Source of the DNA: Tretioscincus oriximinensis
Taxonomy: Eukaryota; Chordata; Lepidosauria; Squamata; Gymnophthalmidae
Assembly: GCA_022410635.1 (NCBI GenBank)
Contig: JAJVDF010000045.1
Coordinates: forward strand, 3,125,678-3,189,677
Direction: 5' to 3'
Length of the DNA stretch: 64,000 nt
Positions 22,091 through 33,207 of the stretch are shown here, piece by piece; position 1 is the stretch's first letter, and every line of letters starts with the position of its first letter. The position numbers and the translations under genes were made by a program. The notes under the pieces were generated by a model that saw only the letters and a program-made list of their open reading frames with translations, did not search any database and was not told the DNA's origin.

Positions 22091-22290
22091 TTAGCAAAGG
22101 AGCTAGTAGCACTTTGAGACTAACTAGAGTAAAATGGGTGGCATAAGCTTTCATAGACACGTCTACTTCTTCAGAGTTTAATCTTTCTTGTCTACNAAAG
22201 CTTCTGCCACCCACTTTTCTCTAGTTAGTCTCAAAGTGCTGCTAGCTCCTTTGCTGGACTTTCTACTAGACTAACACAGCTATTTCTCTN
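22091..22290. mobile_element. Fold-back element, copy 1 of 3
   Basis: The left arm agcaaaggagctagtagcac ... gtggcataagctt is mirrored by agcttctgccacccactt ... ctagctcctttgct. One end carries an extra non-mirrored flank (ggactttctactagactaac). Related copies are at 54117-54266 and 59932-60103. Confidence 0.7.
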
Positions 22291-22409
22291 AAATTAACAT
22301 ATTTTTAGTTCCAGTTCCAGTATAATCTGGGATTTTAAATTAAAATAGAGATTAATTTAGCATATTGGATGCTTAATATGAATCTTTAAAGCATCAGTCT
22401 GGGATGGTT

Positions 22410-22486
22410 TAGGAACTTCTGCATTGAGCAGGCGGTTGGACCCGATGATCCTGGAGGTTCTTTCCAATTTTATGATTCTATGATGG
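22410..22486 (+). mobile_element. CR1 LINE 3' end
   Basis: Contains ggacccgatgatcctggagg and ends with the direct repeat ttatgattctatga, the characteristic CR1 terminal repeat. Confidence 0.85.
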
Positions 22487-24919
22487 AAATGGATCATCAT
22501 ATACAATCTAGGTAAAATGGTGATGGAAATTGAAATTACAGATTTGACAATAAAGAATATTAAAAGACTGGCCTGTAAACGTTGTTTAATACATTTATCG
22601 TTGCTTTGAATTTATTTATTTTTATACACTGTTTTTACTGTTGTGGTCTGTAGAGAGTAGACAGAATAAATAAATAAAAATAGTTTCCTTGAATCTCTTA
22701 AAAATGAAACTACCATAGCTAGAAAGAATATCAAAAGAGCTAAAACAAAACTACAGTAAGACTGCATCCTTTGAGACATGTGATATGGAATTAAATAAGA
22801 GATAAAGCAGCTATGAATGTGCAGCAAAAACTTCTCCAAATGATCCACATANAATATTAATCATAACAATGTAAGTTAATCCATGAGACCTTTTAACAAT
22901 ATTTATTGCTTGAATGAAATATTTTAAAAAATGAAATAGCAAANGAAAAAATTAACAGTGTTCACAAAAGGTTCAAAGTGAAATTTATTAATGTANCCAT
23001 TCCAAGAACTATAATAAACACGTTTGGGAGGATAGTTAATATATAAAAAATTTAGAAAACTACCGAATTTGCAATTCTGAGGGCAGCAGCTTAGAATGCT
23101 CATGGACTTAGTACCAGAAACTATTAAAGAAGGTGGCAAATTATAATATAATGAAGATAGGATGTGGATTCGGAGAGAAAACCGTAAGAACCAAATCGAT
23201 ATATTTGGTATATCAATTTTATATATACCAAATATATACTATCTTTGATATGTTTTTGATAGACAAAGGAGAACAAAATTGAATAGTGTTAATATCTCAT
23301 TAAAATGCATTTTAACAATTTGGTCAAAATAGGAAAAATAATACTATTACTTCATACTAGTAATGGAATATTCTAAACACAAGCCAATGTAGCAAATTAA
23401 CAGGAGCAGAATACTAAGTTCAGAAATGCTTACTTAATAAAAAGGCATTTTGTTTATATAGATAAAATATAATATAAAAGCAGATAAGGCATTTTTGACA
23501 ATAGCAACTAGGGATGAGTTCTTGATATTTTCCATCCTTGATACTTTAGAGGTATTGATATTGGTTGATATTTTTATTTTGACAGTCTCTAGTGGTAATC
23601 CTAGCAGGTAAATGCATCTGGGGAAGGTAGAATCTCCCAATGATAATCCACTCCATGCCTGGTAGTCTGGTTGGCCAGCCAGCTCTCAAATATACACCAC
23701 AAGAACCTTATTTTTTTTTTGAAGGATGCAACGCACACAAAGATGTTTATAATAACTATTTAATAGGAGAAAAAGGATCAACCAGGAAAAGGGGCAAGTA
23801 GCAATTTCTTGACAAATGTCTATTTTAAATTGCACAGGATACTGTTGCTGTTACTGTCCTTTTAAGAGCCACGTGCTTGAATTCTTGCTGAGCGGAGATG
23901 TTTTGAGACAGGCAGCTTCTTCAGGACATACCAAAGTGTCTTCTGTCAGGCTAGAAGTACTCTGATCCTATTACACTGAATCTGGATTTTTCGCATTGAT
24001 GACCCATGAGAAGGCAATCATTTATGAACCTGTCTTGCTGCCCTTGAAAGTAATTAGAATCTTAAAAGTTGACCACAGTGACAATCTATATGAGTCTGGG
24101 GGAATGAAAATTCTCCTGTCTGCTCTTACGTGCCTTAACCTTCTCCATCCCCTCGTCCTTGCCTTGGCAGGCATTCATCTGTTTCCTGTAAAGTCACTTC
24201 TACCCTTGCCTGCAGCATTTCTGCCCCACAGTGAAGGACAGAGACTTCAAATGGATCTGCTTAATTATTTATCATCCTAACATTCTGCTTTGTGATGATA
24301 ATTGCACATTGGACTCTTATCGGGACACCTACTTGGCATAACTCTGACAGTTCACTAAGAGTTGTTTTAGTGCTAGATTTTAGGGATGTGCTATAATAAT
24401 TCTGAATAGACTTGGGGAGGGTACATAAATACATACACAAACTAGTATCAACTGAAGAATTTTTTTACTGAGGTCCTTTTTTGCAATCTGTTCCATTGTA
24501 GAAGATGTGAACTTTTACAAGCTGGGATTGGTTACCTCTGAAGTAAACAATTCAACCAAAATCTTTCCCTCCCTTCCCTCAAGAATCAAACCATAAAGAA
24601 TATTATTGCCAAAAAATACAATATACACGTATATATTATCAAAAGTGAGTGTACTAGATACTCGTAATAGGGAGCATCTTCCAAGGTTTTGACATAGAGT
24701 AAGGTGCACACGGAGATACATTGTTTGGTGTCCTCAACCTCAGTTCTCCCAGGGAACACTGCTTTCAGCATGTCTGAACACAGCCTAAATATCGTGTAGA
24801 GAAACCAGGGTTGGGNAACAAAGTAGACTTAGTCTTTAAATTGAAGTTAATGGCTTCATCAAAGGAAGTTTCAGGTTGTCCATCATAATTGATAGTGGTA
24901 TGATGGCCTTGTCCAAATA
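22487..24919. other. Intergenic, AT-rich
   Basis: No gene recognised; simple AT-rich stretches (for example a local palindrome near 23200-23240). Confidence 0.45.
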
Positions 24920-25088
24920 GGCCAGAGATGTCCAATGGGTGACACTCCAGAAGTTCCTGAACCACAACTCCCAACATTCNATTCCACTCCCAGCACTAGA
25001 ATCTAGTGTAGACTCTGCTAAACCAAATGGAATGTTGGGAGTTGTGGTTCAGGAACATCTGGAGTGTCACCCGTTGGACATATCTGAA
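24920..25088. mobile_element. Fold-back MITE (hAT-like)
   Basis: The left arm tgtccaatgggtgacactcc ... ctgaaccacaactcccaaca is mirrored at 25028-25088 by tgttgggagttgtggttcag ... ggagtgtcacccgttggaca. Arms are about 60 bases with a 45-base loop. The aactcccaacat motif is typical of abundant reptile hAT-type repeats. Confidence 0.72.
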
Positions 25089-26612
25089 ATAGACTCTCCT
25101 ACACACAAGACCCATACATCTTTTGCCTGTGCAAGGCTATTTGATCCTGCCTGCATGAGCTGGTAAGTTTGAAAAGGAAATATGAAAGTATCAATAGGAA
25201 GCTAGGGATTTTCCCTACCCGAAGCAAGCCGCAGTTGTGCAGTATTCTTGCTGCTGAATCAGGACCTAGGTTCCTTTTCCCTTTAAGAGCAGTTATTCTA
25301 GTTTTGTCTTTTACTACCTCTGTTAGTGATACTGGTTTTCCTTATTTGTGGTTATAACTAGTCCTTAAGCCAGCAAATGCAGGCAAGGGTTACGGCAATG
25401 GGTGGTTCAGGCAGGTGGTTTTGGGCTCCAGCAGCTAAGTCTGAGTGTCATGGGTCTGGTGGAGGCCTCCAGTGGCTTGAGGAGGCAGCGGGTTGGAGTG
25501 GGCAGCAGAAGACTGAGGCCAAGCCAAGAAACATGGACTTTTGTGCTGTTTAGCCAATGGTCAAATTGCAGTGGGTGGGGCAGCCTGTGACCACATTGCA
25601 AAAGACGGGTTTAGAGATCAATCCCTTGGCTTAGAACGCTGATCGGCAGGACACGGTATATTAATATAGATTTTTAAATTCCTCTGGCAATGCACAATTG
25701 TGACAAAGTAACAATCCTTCCTGCTGTCCGCTACTCAGCAGCTTTGCTGAAATGGCCACCCCAAAACTCACGTTATTAAGAGAAGTTCACGAGATTCTCC
25801 CAGCGGCCAAACATCCCTCAATCTTCTTTAATGATCTATTCTCAAGGTTCTCAGGATATCCTGTTCTGATTCAAAATATTCTAAATTCAGAACATACTGT
25901 GCAGGGGATGGGTGACAAGGGTGAGGAACACAGTGTAGGCATTCAAATATATAAAGATAATGTTTGCGCTATTTGGTATTGAAATTAATTCCTTTCAAAA
26001 CTGAAGGTGATTTTAATTCTTTTTAACAATAATTCTTTTGAAATGATATATGCATGGTAATGGTGAGTCACCAATGCTTTTCAATGCATATTTACAGTTT
26101 CAGTGGAGGAAACCATTATTTTGAAATGTACAGGCACAAACCATTTTTGTGCAATTTTAATGGCAAATCTTTCTGAAAACAGATGCCATCTGTTCATCAA
26201 GATGTAGATGAAAAAGACCATAATATCTATTATTAGCTCTCATCGATGCAGAAATCTTAAACTGATCCTCTGTGGTGGACACCCAACCTATTTTTACAAG
26301 CCTCCAATGTTTGTGGCTCTATTATTCTGTGAAACAGGAGGATGGAAATGCAGTAACTGCACATCTTTTGCGGCTGGGATTGTGACAATTGTAAGAAGGG
26401 TAGTAATTGCATGCCACCACACTCGATTGGATCTTGGTTTACTTCTGGGAGTGGAATTTGCTTCTGAAAAATGTAAAAATTACTCTGCAAAAAGGAGGTA
26501 CAGGTTTGATTCGCTCTTTTGGATACCATTCTAGACTGACCTACCTACGCAGCACCATTACCTGAATCACCAAAATGACTCAACTTCTCCTTCTTTCTGT
26601 CTTGAGTACTAT
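25089..26612. other. Intergenic, unassigned
   Basis: Open frames up to 108 codons occur (26208-26534), but none shows family resemblance or splice context. Confidence 0.4.
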
Positions 26613-26919
26613 AGCGCGAATGGCTCAGTCGCTTAGGAATTTGTCTCTCGTCTGGGAGATGGGGTTTCAAAGCCCTGTGTTGGACGTGGGGAGGGGTGAG
26701 CACCTTCCACTNGCCTGTAGCTCTAGCCAAGCCAGCTATTCGAAAGCATGAATTGCAGGAAATTGCAACTGACTGCAAGTAGATACATGGGAACCACCAA
26801 AGTCTGATGGTGAAGATAAGAATGTAAGCCTTCGGGCAAAATATATCCTTGTAAGCTGCTTTGAGTCCCTTTGAAAAGGTGAGAAAAGTGGGGTATAAGA
26901 ATCCAGTTCTTCTTCTTCT
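26613..26919 (+). mobile_element. tRNA-derived SINE, copy 1
   Basis: The head has a Pol III box A (tggctcagtcgc, 26621-26632) and box B (ggtttcaaagcc, 26663-26674). A body follows with gcatgaattgcaggaaattg. The 3' part gctttgagtccctttgaaaa ... gtggggtataagaa ends in (TTC)n. The tail is LINE-like (L2/CR1 style), suggesting mobilisation by such a LINE. Confidence 0.82.
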
Positions 26920-27283
26920 ATAACCAGATGAAATAGGAAACACCTTAAGTGACTGTTGCTGCGGCTACAGTCCTAAGCCACTTCCAAACTTGTTGCACTT
27001 TTAATAGTTGTAGCTGCTGACACCATCTTTTTTTGTTCATCTGCTTACGGGCTAGTGGGATATATTTGCATTGAGAAGGCACTTCTGAGGTATTGCCACA
27101 AGTCCGGTGAAGGTCTGGTCTACTGGTCTGCATGTTTTGCAATACTAATTGTAGGAGAAGCAAATATGAGGCAAGAGGCACTAACTATATGCCAACAGCA
27201 TAGTATATCAAGTCCTGAATTTTCATGCCAGTTACTAATGATTACTATAATAGAAAAAGAAATCAGGCATAAGATTTGTGTAT

Positions 27284-27335
27284 ATTGTTATCATTATGAT
27301 TATGATTATGATAGATTATGATTATGATTATTATT
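27284..27335 (+). repeat. (GATTAT)n microsatellite
   Basis: Run of ATTATGATTATGATTATG with small interruptions. Confidence 0.85.
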
Positions 27336-28189
27336 GGTTAAAACTCCAGATACGTGCTCAGGAATAAACAAACTATTATTCAAGAGAAGAAAACTCCACT
27401 GAAGTTATTTTTGCCCCATCCTAGAAGAGCTGGGGTTGGTTACCTTTGAGGTAGGACAGAGTTGTCTATATTTGGTCACCATCCTGCTCCAGATGTTGTC
27501 ACTGTTTTCAGAGACAAGGGTCCAGATTAGGAACCTTCAGAGTTTCTTGCTTGACTGTTTTTTGATAGATTCTTTTTCTAGCAACATTTCTGAAATCAGC
27601 TTTGCAGACCAGAAGGGCATGCCATATGCACACCTTCATGATCCAGTATAAAGTTCTTGGTTGAGTCATAGAATTCTGTAATAGTGTCTACAGGGTTAGG
27701 CACCATTTTTGAGGCAGTAACACAGTCTACATGGATTAAGTATCGTGGAAGAGCTTGGCTTAGTCAATACTAGTATGTGGATCACCTCTTTTTCCAGAAG
27801 TGGTTCTGAAACAAGTATGGAAGGGGTTTGAGTTTAGCAGAATTTATTTCTACAGAAGCGCAAAGCAATGAAACCTAAATTGATAAATTAATTGTTAGTA
27901 AACATGTTGCAAAACAACATATTGGGACTGTTTCATTCCATATGCTTTTACGTCCTGTTAAACTAAGAGGGGGAAATAAAATTCGGTGATGTCCCATCAA
28001 CATAGTTTTTCTTGCTATTATATTTTGGCTGCCTTTCTATTTTCGTAATTGTCATTCTGCAGATACTGTACACAAAATTAGATTTCTTCCAATGGTGGTA
28101 ATAGTTCTGAAATTAAGAGTTTTAAATATCCTCAAGTGTGTTCCTGTTACTTATTTATCCAACAAATATTTGAAAATATAGACTTCTTT

Positions 28190-28494
28190 GTGCACTAGCT
28201 CAGTTGCTTAGGAATTCGTCTCTCATCTGGGAGATCGGGTTTCGAAGCCCTGTGTTGGAAGTGGGGAGGGGTGAGCACCTTCCACTTGCCTGTAGCTCTA
28301 GCCAACCCAGCTATTCGAAAGCATGAATTGCAAGAAATTGCAACTGACTGCAAGTAGATACATGGGAACCACCATAGCCTGGTGGGGAAGATAGAATGTG
28401 AGCCTTCGGGCAAAATATATACTTGTAAGCCGCTTTGAGTCCCTTGAAAGGTGAGAAAAGCGGGGTATAAGAACCGAGTTCTTCTTCTTCTTCT
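28190..28494 (+). mobile_element. tRNA-derived SINE, copy 2
   Basis: Same family as 26613-26919. Box A is tagctcagttgc near 28196 and box B is ggtttcgaagcc near 28239. It ends in ttcttcttcttcttc. The two copies are in the same orientation, 1.6 kb apart. Confidence 0.82.
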
Positions 28495-30969
28495 AGAGAA
28501 CTAAGCCTAATACACAAACTTTCCATTATTGTTCTCATCAAGTAGCCCTCATTTAAGCCCATGACAAAAAGTGTATCAGACATTCAAGTCAAATACTTTT
28601 TAAAAGCTTCACTAAATCACACAGCTAGAACACAATAAGTTGTTAGAGTGTCTCAAAAGTTAACCTTCATAACTCTCATAATCTGAACATTAATCAAGCA
28701 GCTGTACTGGGAATTAAGCCTGCTTGGAAATACTAGGTATGGTAGTAGGTTAGATTATGGGAGCCTGAAAAATATCCTAGAAGAAGACAATGACAAATCC
28801 CAAATTCTTTGTATTTTTGCTAAGGAAACTGCATGACCCTGTCCATGGGGCTCGCTGTATTTATACTCAAGCCTAAATGAAAAATCACCTTCACAATTTT
28901 TCAAATTTAATTTGCTTTGCTGCACAAGGCACCTTAGTGAAAAAGCAATTCACACACGGATATTCCATTTTAAACAATTATGTAGAAGCCAGCTGCAGAG
29001 AAAACTGACAGAAATATGAAGATTCACAATTCACTCTTATGCATGCATACTCAAGCATTTCACTTTAATAACATAAGCATCCCTGAAAGACAATTAGTTC
29101 AACAAGTCCAGCAGTTTTTAAGGATGAGAGAGCTTCAATTGCTCCAAAGTAACATTTTAATAGCAGGATTTCAGGACTATTGCATTTTTTAAAAGTTAAT
29201 TATAGGTATTGGTTTATTTATTTTCACCATATAAAATTATTAATTTTACTCAAGCCTCTTGATTTCATGCCACAGTTTTCTTTAAAAAAAGATACAATAT
29301 TCTCCAGAAAAAGCAGAAAATTCTGTTTTTTTAATATATATCAAGGCATTCTTTTTGGTGTGATAAAATTTTAGAAGCATGCAAATGCCAAAAACCACAT
29401 GCATGGTAAAAATCAACATGCATTAAGACTTTTGCCTTTGGAATTACAATAATTGTAGCTACGAATATTGCTGTCATTCAGATAATTATTGTTTGGGTAA
29501 ATATTTTTTTAAAAAATGAACTAATGTTCGATGGTCAACTTGCAGCTGTCAACAGAACCTTGGGGAATATGTTTATTGGCTGTGTTCAAACCAGAAAGAA
29601 TCAAGAATAGATTCAAATGAGAGGAGTAAGAGGTTAGAAAAGATATTTTAAATATGTTTCAGTCTTCNGTGTTTTTTTTTAATGTGCTGTCCAATCATAG
29701 GGCCCTGGGTTAAAGGGATAGATACAAATAAATAAAATGGCCATGGATTTTTGGNAATCAAATCCCTACTTGGGCCAGAACAGTTACGCAGAGTCGCTGG
29801 CAGGCTTGTACCTATTAAAACACAGGTGCAATGGTTCATTATTTTGGATAGCAGGGTGGCAACACTTTGAACAGAAATGGGATGCTGCGGCATGTATGAT
29901 GAACAGACTGCCAGAAGTCTGCCAGCAACACCACTAAGAGGTAGGACTGTACTGCTCAGATGGTGACTGATATCTATTCATGCCTGACCTCAAATGTACT
30001 AACAGATTCATTTTGATTTACCCTTGCAACTTTGTGAGGTAGTTAGACTAAATTGGCATGGCAGGCTCCATGTTATCCTGTGAACAGGAATTTAAACTTT
30101 AATCTAATTGCCATACCCTCACTTATATTGCCTATTAAACACAACACAATGGATAATGCTTGATAAAATTATGCACTTAAAAGAAAGCAAGGAAAACTCA
30201 TCAGGTTATTATTGCTCTCATCCATTTTTAAAGGTATCGCATTCTCCAGCTTTTAAGAAACCTGGAAGAATCCATTTTAGTTAATTCATTGGTTTAATTT
30301 TAGCTGAAGGAGCTAATTCTGTATTGGAGTTCTAACAGACATGTCCAAAATTAACAGATTTTTAGAGTAAGCAATATCAGTCAAAAGGTTTGAGGAGATC
30401 ACACCACATAGAATTTCATCATTATCTGCAATTTCCAATAAAAAACAAAAATTGAAGGCATCATTAAATATAAATGTCTAATGAGTCTCACAAGTCTGTG
30501 AACTCAATTCATTTGTGATAAAATGAATTATTTTATGGACTAAATTAACCTGTACATTAATGTAGTTAAGACAGGGAGTATAAAGGGGCACCCTTGTGCT
30601 TACTGCCTCTAACCATAAATACCAACAATTACCTTCATTATTAGGATGCCTTTCTATCACTCCCCTTTCTGAACAGAAAGCGGCATGTTTATAGAAAAAC
30701 CTTAGATCGAGTCTGGAGTTCTCAAGGAATAAATACGTTTTTAGAAAACACATGGAAAACTGTTTCTCCAAAAAAAAAGAAAAGGAAAGGCATCGTACTG
30801 TTTGGATGGTTTATCCAATCCTGGTGTCTGTGCAAATAAATAAAAAAGTCATTAGGCATAATTCAGGCTTGGTTGTCTTTTGATGTCCAGATACAACACA
30901 TTCATCAACCTCCGTGTGACCTTACCTTCTGGAACCACAATGTTACTATAACAGATGTTGTGTCCAGAC
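28495..30969. other. Intergenic between NUCB2 and KCNJ11
   Basis: No gene recognised. In mammals NCR3LG1 lies in this interval; I saw no Ig-domain exon anywhere from 15.4 to 31 kb. Confidence 0.45.
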
Positions 30970-30975
30970 TTTATT
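30970..30975 (-). terminator. KCNJ11: Candidate KCNJ11 poly(A) signal
   Basis: TTTATT on the plus strand is AATAAA on the minus strand, 132 bases past the KCNJ11 stop. This would give a very short 3' UTR, so further signals downstream may be used. Confidence 0.35.
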
Positions 30976-31106
30976 CCAGATTGCTGAAATACAGCAGAGT
31001 AAGTAGGCAATGCATTAAGAGATATCCTCCCTGTGGGTGCATGTGTGCACATCTGGGCGGATCCATGAATCCTGTTAGTGACAAAATGGCCAGTCTACTT
31101 GTTGGG

Positions 31107-32312
31107 TCAGGAGGGCTCATCAGATATGGTGAACTTGGGTTTTAACCTGACGGATCTTTTCCTAATGGTGCCCTTGGGTGACAAGGTCATGGAGTCCAGG
31201 ATGCTCCTGTTCTCCTCCAGTTGCTTGGCGGTGCAATGGGGGGTGGCCACCTTGACGGTGTTGCCGAACTTGGAGTAGTCCACCGAGTACTGCCCGTCTT
31301 CCTCGGTCACGATGGGGACGAACCTTTGTCCCCAGAGGATCTCGTCCGCCAGGTAGGAGGTCCTGGCTTGGGTGGTGATGCCGGTGGTCTCCACCACCCC
31401 CTCCAGGATGACGATCACCTCCAGGTCCTCGTGGTGGTGAAGGTTGGAGGGCCCCACCTCGTACATGGGGCTGTTCTTGTCGATGACGTGGTAGACGATG
31501 AGCGGGGAGACCAGGAAGACGCTGTTGCCCCCCACGGGGTTCTCCAGCTGGATGTCGATTTGGTTGAGGGGCACCACCTCCCCCTCGGGGCTGGTGGTCT
31601 TGCGCACCACCTGCATGCGGATGGTGGCGCTGATGATCATGCTCTTGCGCAGGTCGCCCACGCGCAGCATGAAGCACAGCCGCCCCCCCCGCAGCGCCAC
31701 CACCGCGTGCTTGCTGAAGATGAGCGTCTCGGCGCGCCGGTGCGCCTGCGCCGTCTTCATGAAGATGCAGCCCAGCATGATGGCGTTGATGACCAGGCCC
31801 ACGATGTTCTGCACGATCAGCACCAGGATGGCGGCGGGGCACTCCTCGGTCATCATGCGGCCCCCGAAGCCGATGGTCACCTGCACCTCGATGGAGAAGA
31901 GGAAGGCCGAGGTGAAGGAGTGCAGGTCCGTCACGCAGGGCACGAAGCCCGCCGGCCCCGCCGCCTCCCCCCCCGGGGCCCCCGGGAGCTGCCGGCGCGT
32001 GCTGTGGTCCAGGTCCCCGTGGGCGAAGGCGATCAGCCACCACACCATGGCGAAGAGCAGCCAGCTGCACAGGAAGGACATGGTGAAGATGAGCAGCGTG
32101 TGGGGCCACTTGAGGTCCACCAGGGTGGTGAAGACGTCCTGCAGGAAGCGGCCCTGCTCGCGGATGTTCTTGTGCGCCACGTTGCAGCCCCCGTTCTTGC
32201 CCACGAAGCGCGCCCGACGCTCGCGGCTCCGGTAGCGGGAGGGGTCCGGCACGTCCTCCGCCAGGCGGGTCAGCACGTACTCCTCGGGGATGATCCCCTT
32301 CCGCGACAGCAT
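31107..32312 (-). CDS. KCNJ11: Kir6.2, pore subunit of the ATP-sensitive K+ channel
   Basis: Single-exon frame of 401 residues (human 390) starting [20 protein letters not shown]. It forms the inward-rectifier pore that assembles 4:4 with SUR1 at the plasma membrane, closing on ATP and opening with PIP2. Seen: slide helix and TM1 (about 60-96), pore helix and selectivity filter TIGFG (146-150), TM2 (about 160-190), and a cytoplasmic domain. The ATP-site residues known from human are conserved (NIREQG near 50, [13 protein letters not shown]), as is the RKR ER-retention motif in [10 protein letters not shown] near the C-terminus. Oddity: residues 102-124 in the extracellular turret are about 15 residues longer than in human and rich in Gly, Ala and Pro. 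The start codon is fixed by identity to human from Met1. The gene is GC-rich, and ABCC8 lies upstream in the same orientation as in other vertebrates. Confidence 0.98.
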   Translation of the reverse strand: MLSRKGIIPEEYVLTRLAEDVPDPSRYRSRERRARFVGKNGGCNVAHKNIREQGRFLQDVFTTLVDLKWPHTLLIFTMSFLCSWLLFAMVWWLIAFAHGDLDHSTRRQLPGAPGGEAAGPAGFVPCVTDLHSFTSAFLFSIEVQVTIGFGGRMMTEECPAAILVLIVQNIVGLVINAIMLGCIFMKTAQAHRRAETLIFSKHAVVALRGGRLCFMLRVGDLRKSMIISATIRMQVVRKTTSPEGEVVPLNQIDIQLENPVGGNSVFLVSPLIVYHVIDKNSPMYEVGPSNLHHHEDLEVIVILEGVVETTGITTQARTSYLADEILWGQRFVPIVTEEDGQYSVDYSKFGNTVKVATPHCTAKQLEENRSILDSMTLSPKGTIRKRSVRLKPKFTISDEPS

Positions 32313-32830
32313 GGCGCCCCCGCCGGCGCCCCACGCGCCCCCCTACGCGCCCCCGCCGCCGCCGNNNNNNNNNNNNNNNNNNNNNNNNNNNNNNNNNNNN
32401 NNNNNNNNNNNNNNNNNNNNNNNNNNCCCCCCCCGCGCCGGCACCTGCGCGCGCCAATCACAGCCCTGCCTGCGCTGTCGCACGGGCGGCAGGCGGAGGG
32501 GGCGGAGGGGGCCGCAGCCTGCAATCGGAGCTCAGCAGCCGCCCGGCTCCCCTCTCCGTTCGCCTCTGCAAGGGCAGCTCCGCGGCTCTCGGCGCCCCAA
32601 AGCTGCCCGGGGTGGCCTCTGCCGGGCACTTCCCACGCGCCTACCCCACAGCGCTGCTGGTGCGCGGCGGCAGAGGGCGCTGCAGCCCCTTGCGCGTGGG
32701 AGAGACCCAGCGCCAAGCCGTCCACGCAGCTGGGGCCGAGGGGCGGCCGGCGCCCCCCACCCCCCCGAAGGGCCGGCCATGCAACCCCTCCGCTGCAGCC
32801 GGGGCGACTTGTCTTGTCCTGCTCCGACCG
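32313..32830 (-). promoter_or_regulatory. KCNJ11: KCNJ11 5' flank, CpG island
   Basis: Very GC- and CpG-rich sequence immediately upstream of the KCNJ11 ATG. It continues the GC-rich character of the coding exon and stops abruptly near 32830, where AT-rich sequence resumes. Likely 5' UTR and promoter. No TATA box is evident. Confidence 0.6.
32365..32426. other. Assembly gap (62 N)
   Basis: Unsequenced bases flanked on both sides by C/G runs, in the KCNJ11 5' region. Confidence 0.98.
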
Positions 32831-33020
32831 GCCGGCATTAGAAGGTTTTGGAACGAGAGATCACAGGGGATAAAATATGTAAACAGCCTATTTTTATAGT
32901 TAAGCACCCATTGAACTTCTTTAACAAGCACAAAATCTATCTGTAGAAAACATGGTATAAAAAATTATGGAAACTATTAATGAAACCAAGGCCTGCAGAT
33001 TGTCCTCACAAGGTGGCTGA

Positions 33021-33207
33021 CTNAGGCTGCATCCGCAGGGAGCCTNATCCTGGGNTGTCCCTCGGAATANGAGCCTGCCAACCACATGCTAGTGTAGACT
33101 ATGGCAGGCCCCGAATGGGGCCTGCCATAGTCTACACTGGCATGTGGATGGCCAAGCTCTGTCCCAAGATGTGACCCAGAATAAGGCTCCGTGAGGATGG
33201 GGCCTTA
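33021..33207. mobile_element. Palindromic MITE
   Basis: The two halves mirror each other around a 4-base centre (gaat at about 33113). The central arms ctagtgtagactatggcagg and cctgccatagtctacactgg are almost exact. The outer ends ctnaggctgcatccg / gaggatggggccttag also pair. Total about 190 bp. Confidence 0.8.

Noticed and set aside
26208..26534. 108-codon frame with several Cys residues
   Set aside because: No splice context, family resemblance or neighbour support; probably chance.
27284..27335. CRISPR-like array or other regular spaced repeats
   Set aside because: Simple microsatellite; no spaced direct repeats of that kind anywhere in this eukaryotic window.
31162..32457. 431-codon minus-strand frame overlapping KCNJ11
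   Set aside because: Out-of-frame shadow, Arg/Gly/Ala/Pro/His-rich, and it crosses the N gap.
31221..32873. 550-codon plus-strand open frame opposite KCNJ11
   Set aside because: Shadow of the GC-rich Kir6.2 coding sequence; its composition is His/Gly/Val/Asp repeats typical of antisense frames, and it crosses the N gap.
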